Origin: Linanthus parryae
Taxonomy: Eukaryota; Streptophyta; Magnoliopsida; Ericales; Polemoniaceae
Direction of reading: 5' to 3'
NCBI GenBank assembly: GCA_023055425.1
Contig: JALGPY010000001.1
Location: forward strand, 108,977,057-109,041,056
Length of the DNA: 64,000 nt
In this document: positions 43,859 through 54,769 of the stretch, piece by piece
How the letters are laid out: every line of letters begins with the position of its first letter
How positions within the stretch are numbered: position 1 is the stretch's first letter
Made by a program: the position numbers and the translations under genes
Notes under the pieces: model-generated
Database searches by the model: none
The model's input: only the letters and a program-made list of their open reading frames with translations
What the model was told of the DNA's origin: nothing

Positions 43859-45695
43859 CTTTCCCGTTGGAGATCACGATGTCTTCCTCGAAGTCTTCTG
43901 CTACCCTTAGAATCGCCTTTGTGATTTCTTTCCGGCATTTCTCCGAAAAGTTCATTTCGTCAAAGAATTTGTTGAACCCGTGCGACCCTTTCATTCGATC
44001 GGCACGCTCGTCCTCCGTGTCTATGCTGTAGTCCTCATCATTGCGAATTTCAGCAATGATAGGTAGGCCGTCTTCCGCAATCTCTTCAAGATCCATAATC
44101 GCAATCATGGCTACCTCTTTGCCTTTCAGCTCTTGCTCCGCGTGAGCTGGCAGCGGATTGTTTCGCACATCCTGTCTCTGGTCGCTGACAATCAACTCGC
44201 CCTCCTTCATTTTTTGCCTCACCATATGCCTGAGTTTCTTGCAGTCAACTGTAGGGTGCATAATTTTTCCGTGGCACTCGCACCACTTCGGGTCCCTCAT
44301 CTTCTCCTTAGAGGGTATCCTTTCGAGCGGAGGCAAGATTCCATCCTTACGCCACTGTTTGCACAAGTCCATCACTTCCTCTATCGAGCAAGGCAGGGGC
44401 GTCGCGTCTGAGTTTGTAACCCTGGGCTGCTTGTACGGGGAAACTGTATTAACCTCAGCTTCGCGCCCTCTCTTATAGCTAATCCTTCCAATATTAAAAG
44501 TGTTTCCCCCTGAGGGTCGTTAAGGGGCGTGCTTCTTCTTCTGCATCTCCACTATAGGCTCTATGTTTTTCGTGCATTCAATCAACTTTGAAAAGGTAGG
44601 AGTTTGTAGGTTGATCAACATACCTTTGTACTCGTCTCGCATGCCTTGTAGACATATCTCTACGAGCCTGCCCTCAAGCACTTCATCTCTTCACTCAAAG
44701 GATTTGGCCCTGAATTTCTTGATGAATGTGACTCCATCTTCCTCGCGCTTCTGATACATACGGGAGAGATGAATCACTGTAACCTTCTCTTCCACCGGGA
44801 AGAATTTGGTGTAGAACTTCTGAACCATGTCGTCCCAAGTTTTAACAGATCCGGCCTCCAACGTTCTATACCATTTGTAGGCAACATTTCCCAAAGATTT
44901 CGGGAACTCGCGCATCAGCAACTTGGGATCAGCTCCGTATGGTCCCATCACATCGATGAAACGCATGACATGCTCGTGAGCATTCCCGTTGACATCTTCA
45001 AACTTGTCCCACTTAGGAGCCTTATACCCTGAGGGGTTAGGCATGAGATAGATCTCACGTGGGATAGGCAGATCGTTATCAACCTTCGGGATAATGGTGT
45101 CTGCAAACGGTTGATTGGCCAAGAACGTCTCTATGCGCCGCTGCAGCGACGTCATACATTCCGGCGTGCTTCCCCCAGCAGCAGGAGGAAGGGTTGTAGC
45201 AGGCGGGGACACATATGCTGCGGTCGGGCTAGGGGTGTAAGTCACGTTGCCCAGCAGTGCCGGTGGAGGAGGCAAGGGGTATTGTGAAGAAAGGTTGGGT
45301 GCCACAGTTGGTGGTTGAGGAATATGTGTGGTAAGGGGCGGTATTTGGGTTGTTTTCCCCTTAACAGAGGGTAATTGCACCATTGCTGGTGGGGTTTGCG
45401 AATTAGGGTTAGGTGGTGTGGGTGCCACTCCAGTCCCATGGGTGGTAGAAGTTCCCCCACCCTGAGAGACAGCAGTGCCCAATGTATGATTCGGAGCAAG
45501 GGTTCCCAGGATGGCCATTATCCTTTCCATCTGTGCGGATTGAGCTTGAAGGGCCTTTCCCTGATTCTGGATGGTGGCGTTTAGAGACTCCAACGTCGGA
45601 GTCCCACTGGCGGCTGCAGAAGTGTGACGGGTCTCCTCCCCCGAGGTTGTCTCCGTGGAGGGCGATCTGTTACTGACGTCGTATTCGTGAGACAT
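43809..45695 (-). pseudogene. Gypsy gag
   Basis: Gag begins best at ATG 45,695 (MSHEYDVSNRSP), 40 bp after the LTR. The first 200 residues are Pro/Thr/Gln-rich; then a Retrotrans_gag core (DKFEDVNGNAHEHVMRFIDV, YGADPKLLMREFPKSL, AYKWYRTLEAGSVKTWDDM, FYTKFFPVEEKVTVIHLS, YQKREEDGVTFIKKFR). A stop follows at about 44,691, and coding continues in other phases to a CECHGKIMHPTVDCKKL zinc-knuckle-like motif near 44,270. Long Pro-rich N termini and this knuckle variant are usual for Tat-type elements. Confidence 0.9.
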
Positions 45696-45720
45696 GGTTG
45701 CTTGCAGTGGTAAGATTCCC

Positions 45721-45733
45721 GTCGGGTTCACCA
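45721..45733 (-). promoter_or_regulatory. Primer-binding site of the gypsy element
   Basis: On the - strand TGGTGAACCCGAC starts two bases after the 5' LTR, beginning TGG as needed to pair with a tRNA CCA end. I do not assign the isoacceptor. Confidence 0.75.
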
Positions 45734-45735
45734 AA

Positions 45736-46343
45736 TGTGTACGAGAGAATCCTTCAGGGAAGATTCAATATACACCAAGAGCAGAGGATAAGAACACAGG
45801 AAGAGTAGGGTTGTGTGTAGGGAGAGAGTAAGGCAATAGTACTGTATGAGAGAGAGACATAATTTTGGCAGAGCTTCCGCCTATCTCAGGTGATTCGCCC
45901 CTGTTTGGAAGGGTTAACGATCCTATATATAACGGAGAATGTAACCGTGGTAGTGGGTTAATGCACCCATTAATGGCGACTTAATTAGCTTAACCACAAC
46001 GGCACGTACGTCCGCGTATATAGGAACCGTTACGCACGTTGTCCGCGTATACCGAAACCGTTACGAGGTTGACCGGGTTTATGGAGCTCGTGCCATAAAT
46101 CTCTCAAAGCAGTTACTAAAGATCGCGCGCGGGCTTGGTTGTCGCTCGCGCGCGACAGGACTTACTCTAGCCTCCAAACCACTAGGTCCCTACAAGTCCC
46201 GTGTGGCGGTATACGAGGGCCCTGTTTCGCAGCCCCCACGTGGATCAGCGCGGGTGGTGATCCAGTGTGTGTGGAGCACAGCTAGGTGTGCTGGATGATT
46301 GTCACGTGGCTAAGATCTGTCTGTCTCGAAAGCACTATCTACA
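45736..46343 (-). repeat. 5' LTR of the gypsy element
   Basis: 608 bp, same termini and length as the left LTR with about 26 base differences. Carries the same TATA-like box (about 45,915-45,925) and the 31-bp-spaced GTCCGCGTATA...AACCGTTA repeats near 46,008 and 46,039. Followed by the TSD gtagt and the interrupted repeat unit. Confidence 0.93.
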
Positions 46344-47614
46344 GTAGTATATACAATAACTGTCCTTGACAAAAAATATAAGAACTTCCTCTAATCTTGC
46401 TAGACCAAAAACCGTCATTAAGAAAACCATGTGATTTTTTTCATTCTTCGGAGGTTATGAGACCAGAGTATTGTGATTTTCAGTATCCGAATAGAGTGCA
46501 ATTGTGTTCCATATCAAATGCAATGTTTCTACTACTACTTTCTCAATCAAACTAGCAATAATGAATAGAGGCAAAAGATACATATACACAAGTATAATCA
46601 GCTCACGTGGGTATCAAGGAAATCAACCCACAAATCTAAGTTCAAATCATTCAGAAACTAGCATTCTTTGTTGCTACGACGGTCTCCATTAAAATCAATT
46701 TTTAGCACAAAACAAGAAGAAAACAAATTGTGTACTTGTCTTCCACATATCTGTCTTCCGATCATATCATGCGATAGAGTTATCGTGCTGATAACGTGTT
46801 GTGATACGAGAATTGAGAGAGGCAATAAATAAAGAGAGATACAAGATGTAGGGAGAGTAGTATTGAGATGTGTATTATTCTCCAACCCTAAGCCTCCTTA
46901 TACCTTAGTCCCCAAGACTAAAACAACATTATCATCATTCTCACCACGAGAATATTATTTATGAGAATTTATCATGATCCATACCATATCGTGTTTCTCA
47001 TTATATGAGTCCTACGCTCAAAAGCGGACACAAACATCAACATAAATCTCACACATACCAGCAGATTTTGAACCTTAACATGAGTCTCACGCTTAATAGC
47101 GGACATATAATAACTACATATATCCCACGCTTACTGGCATATGTAGACTCTCCATAGTATGTAATTTTTCTCCTTCGGGTTTTTTATATGCTCTACATAT
47201 TCAAAATGATTGTACCCGAGCAATTTTTTATGCACTGGTTGACTTTGTTTCGGCCAATAATTATTTAGTCAACATTCTTCCCATAAAATAATCATATGAC
47301 TTTTTTAGCGCTTATTCAATTGAATCATTATTATTAGTATGATCATATTATTGTATTATGGTACATTTAGCTACTTCCGGAGCTATTAGCCTCTTCCATG
47401 GCTTTTCAATTATCAATGTTGGTTTTGATCCATACTAATGATAATCTTTCAAGATTTTCCTCGCATTCTTGTTTTCCCATCTTTTAAAGCAATATATCCA
47501 AAGCCCAACTTATTTTGGATGCTTTGGTTTCTTGATCCTCTTCTGGAGGATCAACATTATTACACAAGAAAACCTTTTTATGCTTAAAGTGTATACCCAA
47601 ATTGATACCCATTA
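46344..47614 (-). repeat. LTR-centred tandem array, unit 1, last piece
   Basis: Resumes unit 1 after the gypsy insertion and runs to the 2-kb LTR element at 47,615. It contains a truncated LTR-like block 46,797 to about 46,900, whose rest, together with about 480 bp beyond it, is deleted relative to unit 2: text from the equivalent of about 51,788 jumps to that of about 52,366 (taccttagtccccaag). It also carries the uninterrupted sites of the hAT element (47,207-47,220) and of the 3.4-kb element (47,551-47,570). Confidence 0.87.
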
Positions 47615-47996
47615 TGATACGGGTCAACGTATCATACGGATTACCCGTATTATCACCTTATTGATTATTTAAAATTAGTCGTTAAGTGTTTATCTTATTT
47701 TGTTAATTAATTAATTTATTTAATTTGTCGTTTATTTTAGTAGAGCGGGCCGAGCCCATTAGGTCAAGGTGTCTAGTAGAGTTAGTGATTTTCTATTTAA
47801 ACACTGAAATAGTTTGTTTTATTCATCAGAGAATAATAATTCTTTGAGTTTATTTCAGTTTATTTTGTTTCGTATTCGTAATTTTTCGTAGCGTTACGAA
47901 CTACTGGTAGAGATTCGTAGCCTCTCAAGATACTGGTACGATACTGGTTGTATCAATTTGGTGCTTTCATTATTTTCACCATCCAGCTGGTGAATC

Positions 47997-48266
47997 ATGA
48001 CGGATATCGAAGATTTCATGATTCTCAAAGATCCTGAAGACCTTGAAGAACTCTGCAAGCTAGTGAATGAGACAATAAATTATCTCACAATGGCAGAGCT
48101 GACAAACTTTCAAGCGAGAAGGTATCTTACTATGACAGAGTTGGACGACATCAAAGCTAGTGGGGGTACGACTCCGAGCCGTGACCGCTGCGGAGTTGCA
48201 TCGCATCCAGGACATGGTTACGGAAATTCAACCGCCGCCGCCGCCACAAGAGCAGCATCACGATGA
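47997..48266 (+). CDS. Short gag-leader-like ORF of the 2-kb LTR element
   Basis: 89 codons from ATG 47,997, 42 bp after the LTR, beginning MTDIEDFMILKDPEDLEELC and turning Ala/Arg-rich before TGA. Downstream, another phase is open and Pro/Gln/Ser-rich to about 48,580 (PPTTPPQSTEF, PIPPPVSQVPQP). It is positioned like the start of gag with its Pro-rich linker, but no capsid or zinc-knuckle motif follows. Probably a residual gag 5' part retained for packaging; function unproven. Confidence 0.45.
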   Translation: MTDIEDFMILKDPEDLEELCKLVNETINYLTMAELTNFQARRYLTMTELDDIKASGGTTPSRDRCGVASHPGHGYGNSTAAAATRAASR

Positions 48267-49274
48267 GCAGGTATAAGAAACACAGGCAGATGCACAGCCG
48301 CAGAATGACCAAAAGCCTCCAACCACGCCGCCGCAATCTACTGAATTTCTGGCGACCAAGCAGCTCGCAGATGGTTTCCAGGCGAAACCCCTACAGTCGC
48401 CGACCAATTCGCTGACCCCGATTCCACCGCCAGTCTCCCAGGTTCCGCAGCCGGCGTCTTCGTCGTCCCAGCCACGAACGGCGCTGCACCAGCCGGACCA
48501 GATTCGTCCACAAATCATGTCACTGTCGCCATCTTCTCCGGCTCCGCGAACGAGGAAGCCTACTCTGCGCCACCAAACATAGACCCGACACCGGACTTCA
48601 ACCCAAAGCCCCCAGATCCGTCAATATGACCAACGAATATTCCGTCTCCACCGCCGGACCTGCTCACACCACCTCTTCTACGGCATTCTTCTCCGATGCA
48701 GGCGTAGCAGTCAATCCCACCCGAAACAGAACAGCCACCGGATCCGTCCCCAATCACCGCTGCACTTACATGCCTCACCACCACCCTTCGTGATTTGAGG
48801 AAACCCCCACTCACGGTTAAGCTACAGATCCCCTCACCACTGGCCCAAACGCCTCCCAATCCCGCGACCATCGCGTCCCTGCTCCGACCGAGGCTTTTCA
48901 CGTTGCAGCCGCCGCAGCCATGGCCTCCTCCTTCACGACCTAGGTTGGCCAATGTTATTGGGCCTGCTTCATCAACTAATAATGGGCTTCATTCTTTCTT
49001 ATTGGGCTACCCAACGGAACCCACTGCGGGTTAGCCTTTTTATTTGAGATCATTCTCTCATTTGGTCAGCCCATTACAACTACATCAGCCACTTTTCTAC
49101 ACCAACTTGGATCAGTCATTTTTTAGCTCCAGTTATATTCTTACTCTCGCGCGACGTCAATTCGATCCGGGTAAACCTCTGGTCTGGGCAAGAATCATTG
49201 TGGACTCCTTGTTGATTTTTCATGCATATTTCCATCCACCTTGAGGACAAGGTGTTTTTCGAGCGCAGGGGAGT
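48267..49274 (+). other. Pro-rich, non-coding interior of the 2-kb LTR element
   Basis: GC-rich sequence with many CCG/CCA words to about 48,930, then mixed sequence to the polypurine-like tract. Long open frames on the - strand here (48,258-48,952) are Gly/Ser-rich mirror images of the Pro-rich text and not genes. No retroviral catalytic motif. Confidence 0.6.
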
Positions 49275-49614
49275 TGATACGGGTCAACGTATCATACACA
49301 TCACCCGTACTATCACCTTTATTGATTATTTAGAATTAGTCGTTAAGTGTCTATTTATTTTTTTAATTAATTAATTTATTTAATTAGTCGTTTATTGTAG
49401 TAGAGCGGGCCGAGCCCATTAGGTCAAGTTTTCTAGTAGAGTTAGTGTTTTCTATTTAAACACTGTAATAGTTTGTTTTATTCAGCAGAGAATAAGAATT
49501 GTTTGAGTTTATTTCAGTTTAGTTTGTTTCGTATTCGTAGTTTCTCGTAGCGTCACGAACTACTTGTAGAGATTCGCAGCCTCTCAAACTACTGGTACGA
49601 TACTGGTTGTATCA

Positions 49615-52600
49615 AATTAGTTGTGAAGCTATCGATTTTGTTAGGATTTTGCATTAGCACATACCCGTAGAGGCAATGATATTTTGTCTCATGTCATGCA
49701 ATAGGACCCATTCTCTCCCTCATGGGGTGAGCTATATGATCATAACCAAAATAATACTTTGCAGATGCTTCAGGCATTAATTTGTCTCACTATACATTGT
49801 CTAAACCAAACCTCAAATTAAAGTAAAACATTGACAATAAGCAATCTCTTGGACTCCGTAGTTCTCTAATCAAAGATTCTCTTGGAAACCCAAAAAGAGA
49901 CGTAAATGTCAATACTTTTATTTAAAAGTGAGTGGTTGTAGATTCTCTCCTCACGGAGATCTTTTGATGTTATTTTATAACTCCATGTTATAAGATTTTG
50001 TATATTTCTCATAACTTCTGGTATGAAAATTATGGTCTAAGAACATCTTCTTGATGTTCTGCTTTTGACCGCTAATAACAATAAATTCAACTAACGAAGA
50101 CATAAATCTTACATATTAAAAAAAAAAATGAGCCTCTTCGAGAGGTTGATCATAATTAAATTTTAGCCATCTCTTCAGGAGATTACTATATGTCATCTTT
50201 TATAACTCCAGCTTAAAAAATTCATAACTACTGGTTATGAATGATATCTATGTTACTTAGGGAACATATTGCTTGTCTTTATATGGATATTAAAAACCAC
50301 TACGAATCCACTACGGGAGATACATTTTTGTCCATAACAAACAGAAAAAAAAATTGTAGTACCTTAACTATAAATGCGCAAAAAGTACAAGAATATAGAC
50401 AAACGACGACCTAGATCATAACTTCATGCTTCGAGTATGGTTAGTACCCCAAGTACATAACATAAGCTCTACATATTAATATAATTTGTAACTCGAGCAA
50501 CTATCTATGTGTTGTTGACTTTATTTTGGCCAATGATTCATTGTCAACAATCTTGACTTATTTTAACCCATATGATTTTTAAAGCGCTTAATATAATAAT
50601 GATTAACTGTAGGATTGTTTTGTAATAGTGAGGTACCTTTAGCGACTTCCAGAGCTATGAGCCTCTTCCAGGGCTATGAGTCTCTTCCAGGGCTATTCAA
50701 TTACCTTGGTTTTGATCCATATTAAGGATAACCTTTCAACATTTTCCTCACAATTTTGTGTTCCCATCTTGTAGAGCAATGTATCCATATCCCAACTTAT
50801 TTTGAACACATAACATGTATGACGTTTTTTAGAGCAATATATCCATAACCTTTTAAGATTTTATTCACAAACTTGTGTTCCCATCTTGTTAAGCAATATA
50901 TCCATATCCGACTTATTTTAAACACATAATAGGGATATAGATATATTGATCTACAACATGTGGTGGATATAGACAAAAACTTTTTTAGTCACATATACAT
51001 TTTTAGACACATATTCATTTAATTAAAGCAGTAAACCAATCAGGGAAGTATGAACACATGACTTTTAGGCCATTTCATGGCTCGCCCTAATCGCATGGGC
51101 GTAGTAAAAAAAACTGTGGTAGCTTATAGTTCTAGCAGTTGATGGATAGTCAAATAAGTCTATTGACTTGCTTACCTCTACTACAGGCAGATAGTACAGA
51201 ATGAATAACGGAGAAGATTTCTCTCTTACGTAGTATATACAATAATTTTCCTTGACAAAAAATATAAGAACTTTCTCTAATCTTGCTAGAAAAAAAAACC
51301 GTCATTAAGAAAATCTTGTGACTTTTTTTGCTACGCAGAGTATGAGACCAGAGTAGTATGATTTTCAATATCCAATAGAGTGCAGTTGTGTTCCATATCA
51401 ACAGCACTGTTTCTACTACTACATTCTCAATCAAACTAGCAATAATGAATAGAGACAAAAGACACCTATACACAAGTATAATCAGCTCACGTGGGTATCA
51501 AGGAAATCAACCCACAAATCTAAGTTCAAAACTTTCAGAAACTAACATTCTTTGTTTCTACGACAGTCTCCACTAAAATCAATTTTTAGCACAAAACAAT
51601 AAGACAGCAAATTGCGTACCTCTCTTCCACAGATCTGTCTTCCGATCATATCATGCGGTAGAGTTATCGTGCTGATAACGTGTTGTGAAAAGAAAATTGA
51701 AAGAGACAATAAATAAAGAGAGATACAAGATGTAGGGAGAGTAGTATTGAGATGTGTATTATTCTCTAACCCTAAGCCTCTTTATATAGGCAATAGCGTG
51801 GGCTATCGGGCGAATAACAATGTACAAGTGGGCTTACAGCATGTGGTGGATATTCACCAAATAAACTAGACCATATATCATAACATTCCCCCTTGAATAT
51901 TCACCACTTGTGATGCCTCGTTAACCTTGTCATGAAAGTGGGACAAAATCAATGACTAAGGAAAAAAAATGTACATTTAGGGAATTCTATAAATCAACAT
52001 TGGAGATGACATTCTTCTAGAACGCATCTGAATAGTCTTTGCAGCCTCGTTAAAACCTTTCTTGGAAAAACCTGTGGCATAAAACCATAGCGAAGGAAAA
52101 AGAGTGCCGCATTTGGATTGGTTCTCCCCCTCTTGGTAACACCTTTGTACCTGACAAACATAACAATTTCAAGACCAAATCCAATAATATATAATTACTA
52201 AAGCATAATAAAATGCATATGCACCTAAAACTACTCGCGAGTTTACACTTTTGATTTGCTTCAGGAAAATATTATTTTTCATGGGAACCAACCGCCATTG
52301 AATTTCACAAATTTGTGATTCGTACGATCGTATTTGTAACTAGTTAATTTTTCAGCTCATATTTGTTGTACCTTAGTCCCCAAGACTAAAACAACATTAT
52401 CATCATTCTCACCACGAGAAGATTATTATGAGAATTTATCATGATCCATACCATATCATGCTTCTCATTGTATATGTCCCATGCTCAAAAGCGGACACAA
52501 TCCTCAACATAAATCCCACGCATACCAGCGGATTTTGAACCTTAACATGAGTCTCACGCTTAGTAGCGGACATATAATCACTACATATATCCCACGCTTA

Positions 52601-52683
52601 CCGATATATGTAGTCTCTGCATAGTATGCAATTTTTCTGCTTCTGGTTATTTGTATGATCTTCATATTCAAAATGATTGTACC
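49615..52683 (-). repeat. LTR-centred tandem array, unit 2, main part
   Basis: Matches unit 3 from 57,300 to about 60,370 in the same order. Contains the complete 205-bp LTR-like block at 51,681-51,885 and the uninterrupted target sites of LINE-B (50,576-50,596) and the gypsy element (51,226-51,240). Apart from short frames there is no coding sequence. It is interrupted by the hAT element at 52,684. Confidence 0.87.
51681..51885 (-). repeat. 205-bp LTR-like block, unit 2
   Basis: Read on the - strand: TGTTATGATATATGG...TTTTCACAACA, TG...CA ends, with a TATA-like CTATATAAAGAGG in the middle. The - strand text before it (TTCAAGGGGGAA) looks like a polypurine tract and the text after it (CGTTATCAGCACGATAAC) like the PBS region of plant Ty1/copia elements. 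So each block is preceded by an element 3' end and followed by an element 5' end, the hallmark of a shared LTR in a tandem LTR-internal-LTR array. Confidence 0.82.
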
Positions 52684-53446
52684 TAGGGATGGCAATGGAT
52701 CGAATTCGGATCGGGTCCACCTATATCCGTATCTGAATCCAATCAAAATAAGTGGATCCATATTCGATCCAAATCCGACCGGATCCTAAACGGATTCGGA
52801 CCGAATTCGGACTGGATTTAATTTGCAATATCCGTATTCGATCCGTCAATCCAAATATCTAGAAACGGATCTGATTCAGATCAAGATTCGGATCCTGAAA
52901 TTTTTTTTACTTATCATAAAAAATACACAAAAGATTTAGAAAAATATGTAAAACGAGACCGCACCGAAAAAAATCTACCTAAAAATATAAAAATATATTA
53001 AAATTATTTTACAAATATGACTCGCGTAAATCTACCAAGAAATATAAGCAAGCCATTCAAAGGTTTAAGGCACCAATAATATCTAAAATTGTCTACATAT
53101 TCAATCAAAGCAACACTAAGATAGTCCATAACCATAGTGGAATATTTTCGTCATGCCCGAAATGATCATGTGTAGTGATTTGCTTAATGTGTTTATATAT
53201 ATGTAGGTAAAACATAACTTTTTATAACTCTAAGGGTATTTTCATAAAACTATGTGTATTCGGATCCTTTCGGGTCGGATATCCATCGGATATCCTAATA
53301 TAATCGGATCGAATCCGAATACGGATCGGATTTTGATTTTTAATATCCATATCAGATCCATATTTAAATGAATCGAATTCGGACTTGATCCATTCGGATC
53401 GATTTACTCGGATTTCGGATCGGATCGAACCGCATTGCCATCCCTA
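52684..53446. mobile_element. hAT-type non-autonomous transposon, 763 bp
   Basis: Perfect 14-bp terminal inverted repeats TAGGGATGGCAATG / CATTGCCATCCCTA and perfect 8-bp TSD attgtacc at 52,676-52,683 and 53,447-53,454. The first and last 200 bp are filled with GGATC/GATCC and CGGAT/ATCCG words (subterminal repeats); the centre is AT-rich and non-coding. The empty site is seen at 47,207-47,220 and 60,362-60,374. Confidence 0.97.
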
Positions 53447-53802
53447 ATTGTACCCGAGCAATTTTCTATGCACTGGTTAACTTTGTTTTGGTCAATAATT
53501 TTTTAGTCAACATTCTTCCAATAAAATATTCATAAGATTTATTTACCGCTTCTTCAATTGTATCATTATTATTAGTAGGATCATATTATTGTGTTACGGT
53601 ACCTTTAGCTACTTCCAGAGCTATTAGCCTCTTCCAGAGATTTTTAATTACCAACATTGGTTTCGATCCATACTAATGATAATCTTTTAAGATTTTCCTA
53701 GCAATCTTGTTTTCCCATCTTGTAGAGCAATATATCCATATCCCAACTTATTTTGGATGCTTTGTTTTCATGATCCTCTTCTGGAGGATCAACATAATTA
53801 CA
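53447..53802 (-). repeat. LTR-centred tandem array, unit 2, last piece
   Basis: Resumes after the hAT element (tgtacccgagcaatttt) and runs to the 3.4-kb element at 53,803, whose TSD copy ttaca is 53,798-53,802. Matches 47,215-47,565 and 60,370-60,725. Confidence 0.87.
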
Positions 53803-54728
53803 TGATAACTGTTAACGACATAAAATTGCATGTTTTTAGTATGTTAATGAACTCTTCATAACTTGCTTATATGTGTAATCTGTCTATTTTATCTCTCTTT
53901 CTATACTTATGCTTGTCTTCGTAGTTTTGGTTGTTTTTATCTTTTTTTGTAGGCAAAGAAATGCTTTAAACAAGAAGATAGCTAGAGGAGAGCTTGAATG
54001 TTGAATTGAGACGCTTTGGAGGGGCCATGAGACATGAATAAAGGGCTTGGAGGACTTAATTGGAAGAATATTTGAAGATAGACGCCAAAAAGTGAAGTTT
54101 AAGAAGACAAGGGACCAATTCGCAAAGCCAAAGTTACATCGGAGGGCGTATTTGTAGTCACTTTATCGGAGAGGGGGTCTATATGAAGCTTTACAAAGTT
54201 ATAAAGGGGCTATTCAATATGATTTTAACGGAAAGTGGTGTAGGAGCAATTATCTATAACATTTGAAGAAGAAAATGGGGTCATTTTAAATCCCCAGCAA
54301 ACGTGCGGGGGTCATTTTGAAATTTCATCAAAAAAGCTAATGAACAGACGGGTCTTCTTCCTCTCACGACGCACCACAGAGCGTGGAAGCCATGGAAGCT
54401 TCGTTCGAAGCTCCAACCAGCCCGTTGGACCCCCAAATCAACATCAAATCGAACAAGATCAGTCCCAATTTCTCCTTAGCCCGTTCTCTAACTACCTATA
54501 CCCTCAATTCGGTCTAAGAAGGAAGAGACGAAAATGCCCCAATTCACCTAGGGTTCTTGAAGGTTCTGAAAATCGACGATTGATGATGAATTGGACGAAT
54601 TGAATGGTGGAGATGAGTTCTTGGAGGCCAAGAAACCTGGAAGAAGCGTCTATATAAACCCAGAACAAAGAATTGAAGACTCTCTCTCACTCCTTCGGGT
54701 CACAATGCACAGTTTGAGGCTCTATTTT

Positions 54729-54769
<41 letters not shown>

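Larger units (their letters stand above)
33699..46343 (-). mobile_element. Tat-lineage Ty3/gypsy retrotransposon, defective
   Basis: 12,645-bp element with two 608-bp LTRs (33,699-34,306 and 45,736-46,343), TSD gtagt at 33,694-33,698 and 46,344-46,348, PBS at the right and PPT at the left, hence - orientation. Gene order on the - strand is gag, protease, reverse transcriptase, RNase H, a second RNase H, integrase; then a 5-kb 3' region carries a + strand gene. Two RNase H domains plus an antisense ORF downstream of integrase mark the Tat/Ogre/Retand lineage. LTRs differ at about 26 of 608 sites by eye, about 4 percent. The uninterrupted target is visible at 51,226-51,240 and 58,901-58,920. 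Gag-pol is broken in many places. Confidence 0.94.
47615..49614 (+). mobile_element. 2.0-kb non-autonomous LTR retrotransposon
   Basis: LTRs 47,615-47,955 (341 bp) and 49,275-49,614 (340 bp), both TGATACGGGTCAACG...GGTTGTATCA, roughly 93 percent identical by eye. The TSD is atta or catta/aatta (47,610-47,614 and 49,615-49,619). After the left LTR comes ttggtgctttcatt, a PBS-like text, and before the right LTR ccttgaggacaaggtg and GCGCAGGGGAGT, a polypurine-like tract. No RT or integrase is present. The uninterrupted target is in unit 3 at 57,287-57,300. A TRIM/small-LARD type element. Confidence 0.9.

Noticed and set aside
48258..48952. Gly/Ser/Cys-rich - strand ORFs
   Set aside because: Mirror frames of the Pro-rich interior of the 2-kb LTR element; no family motif and no start context.
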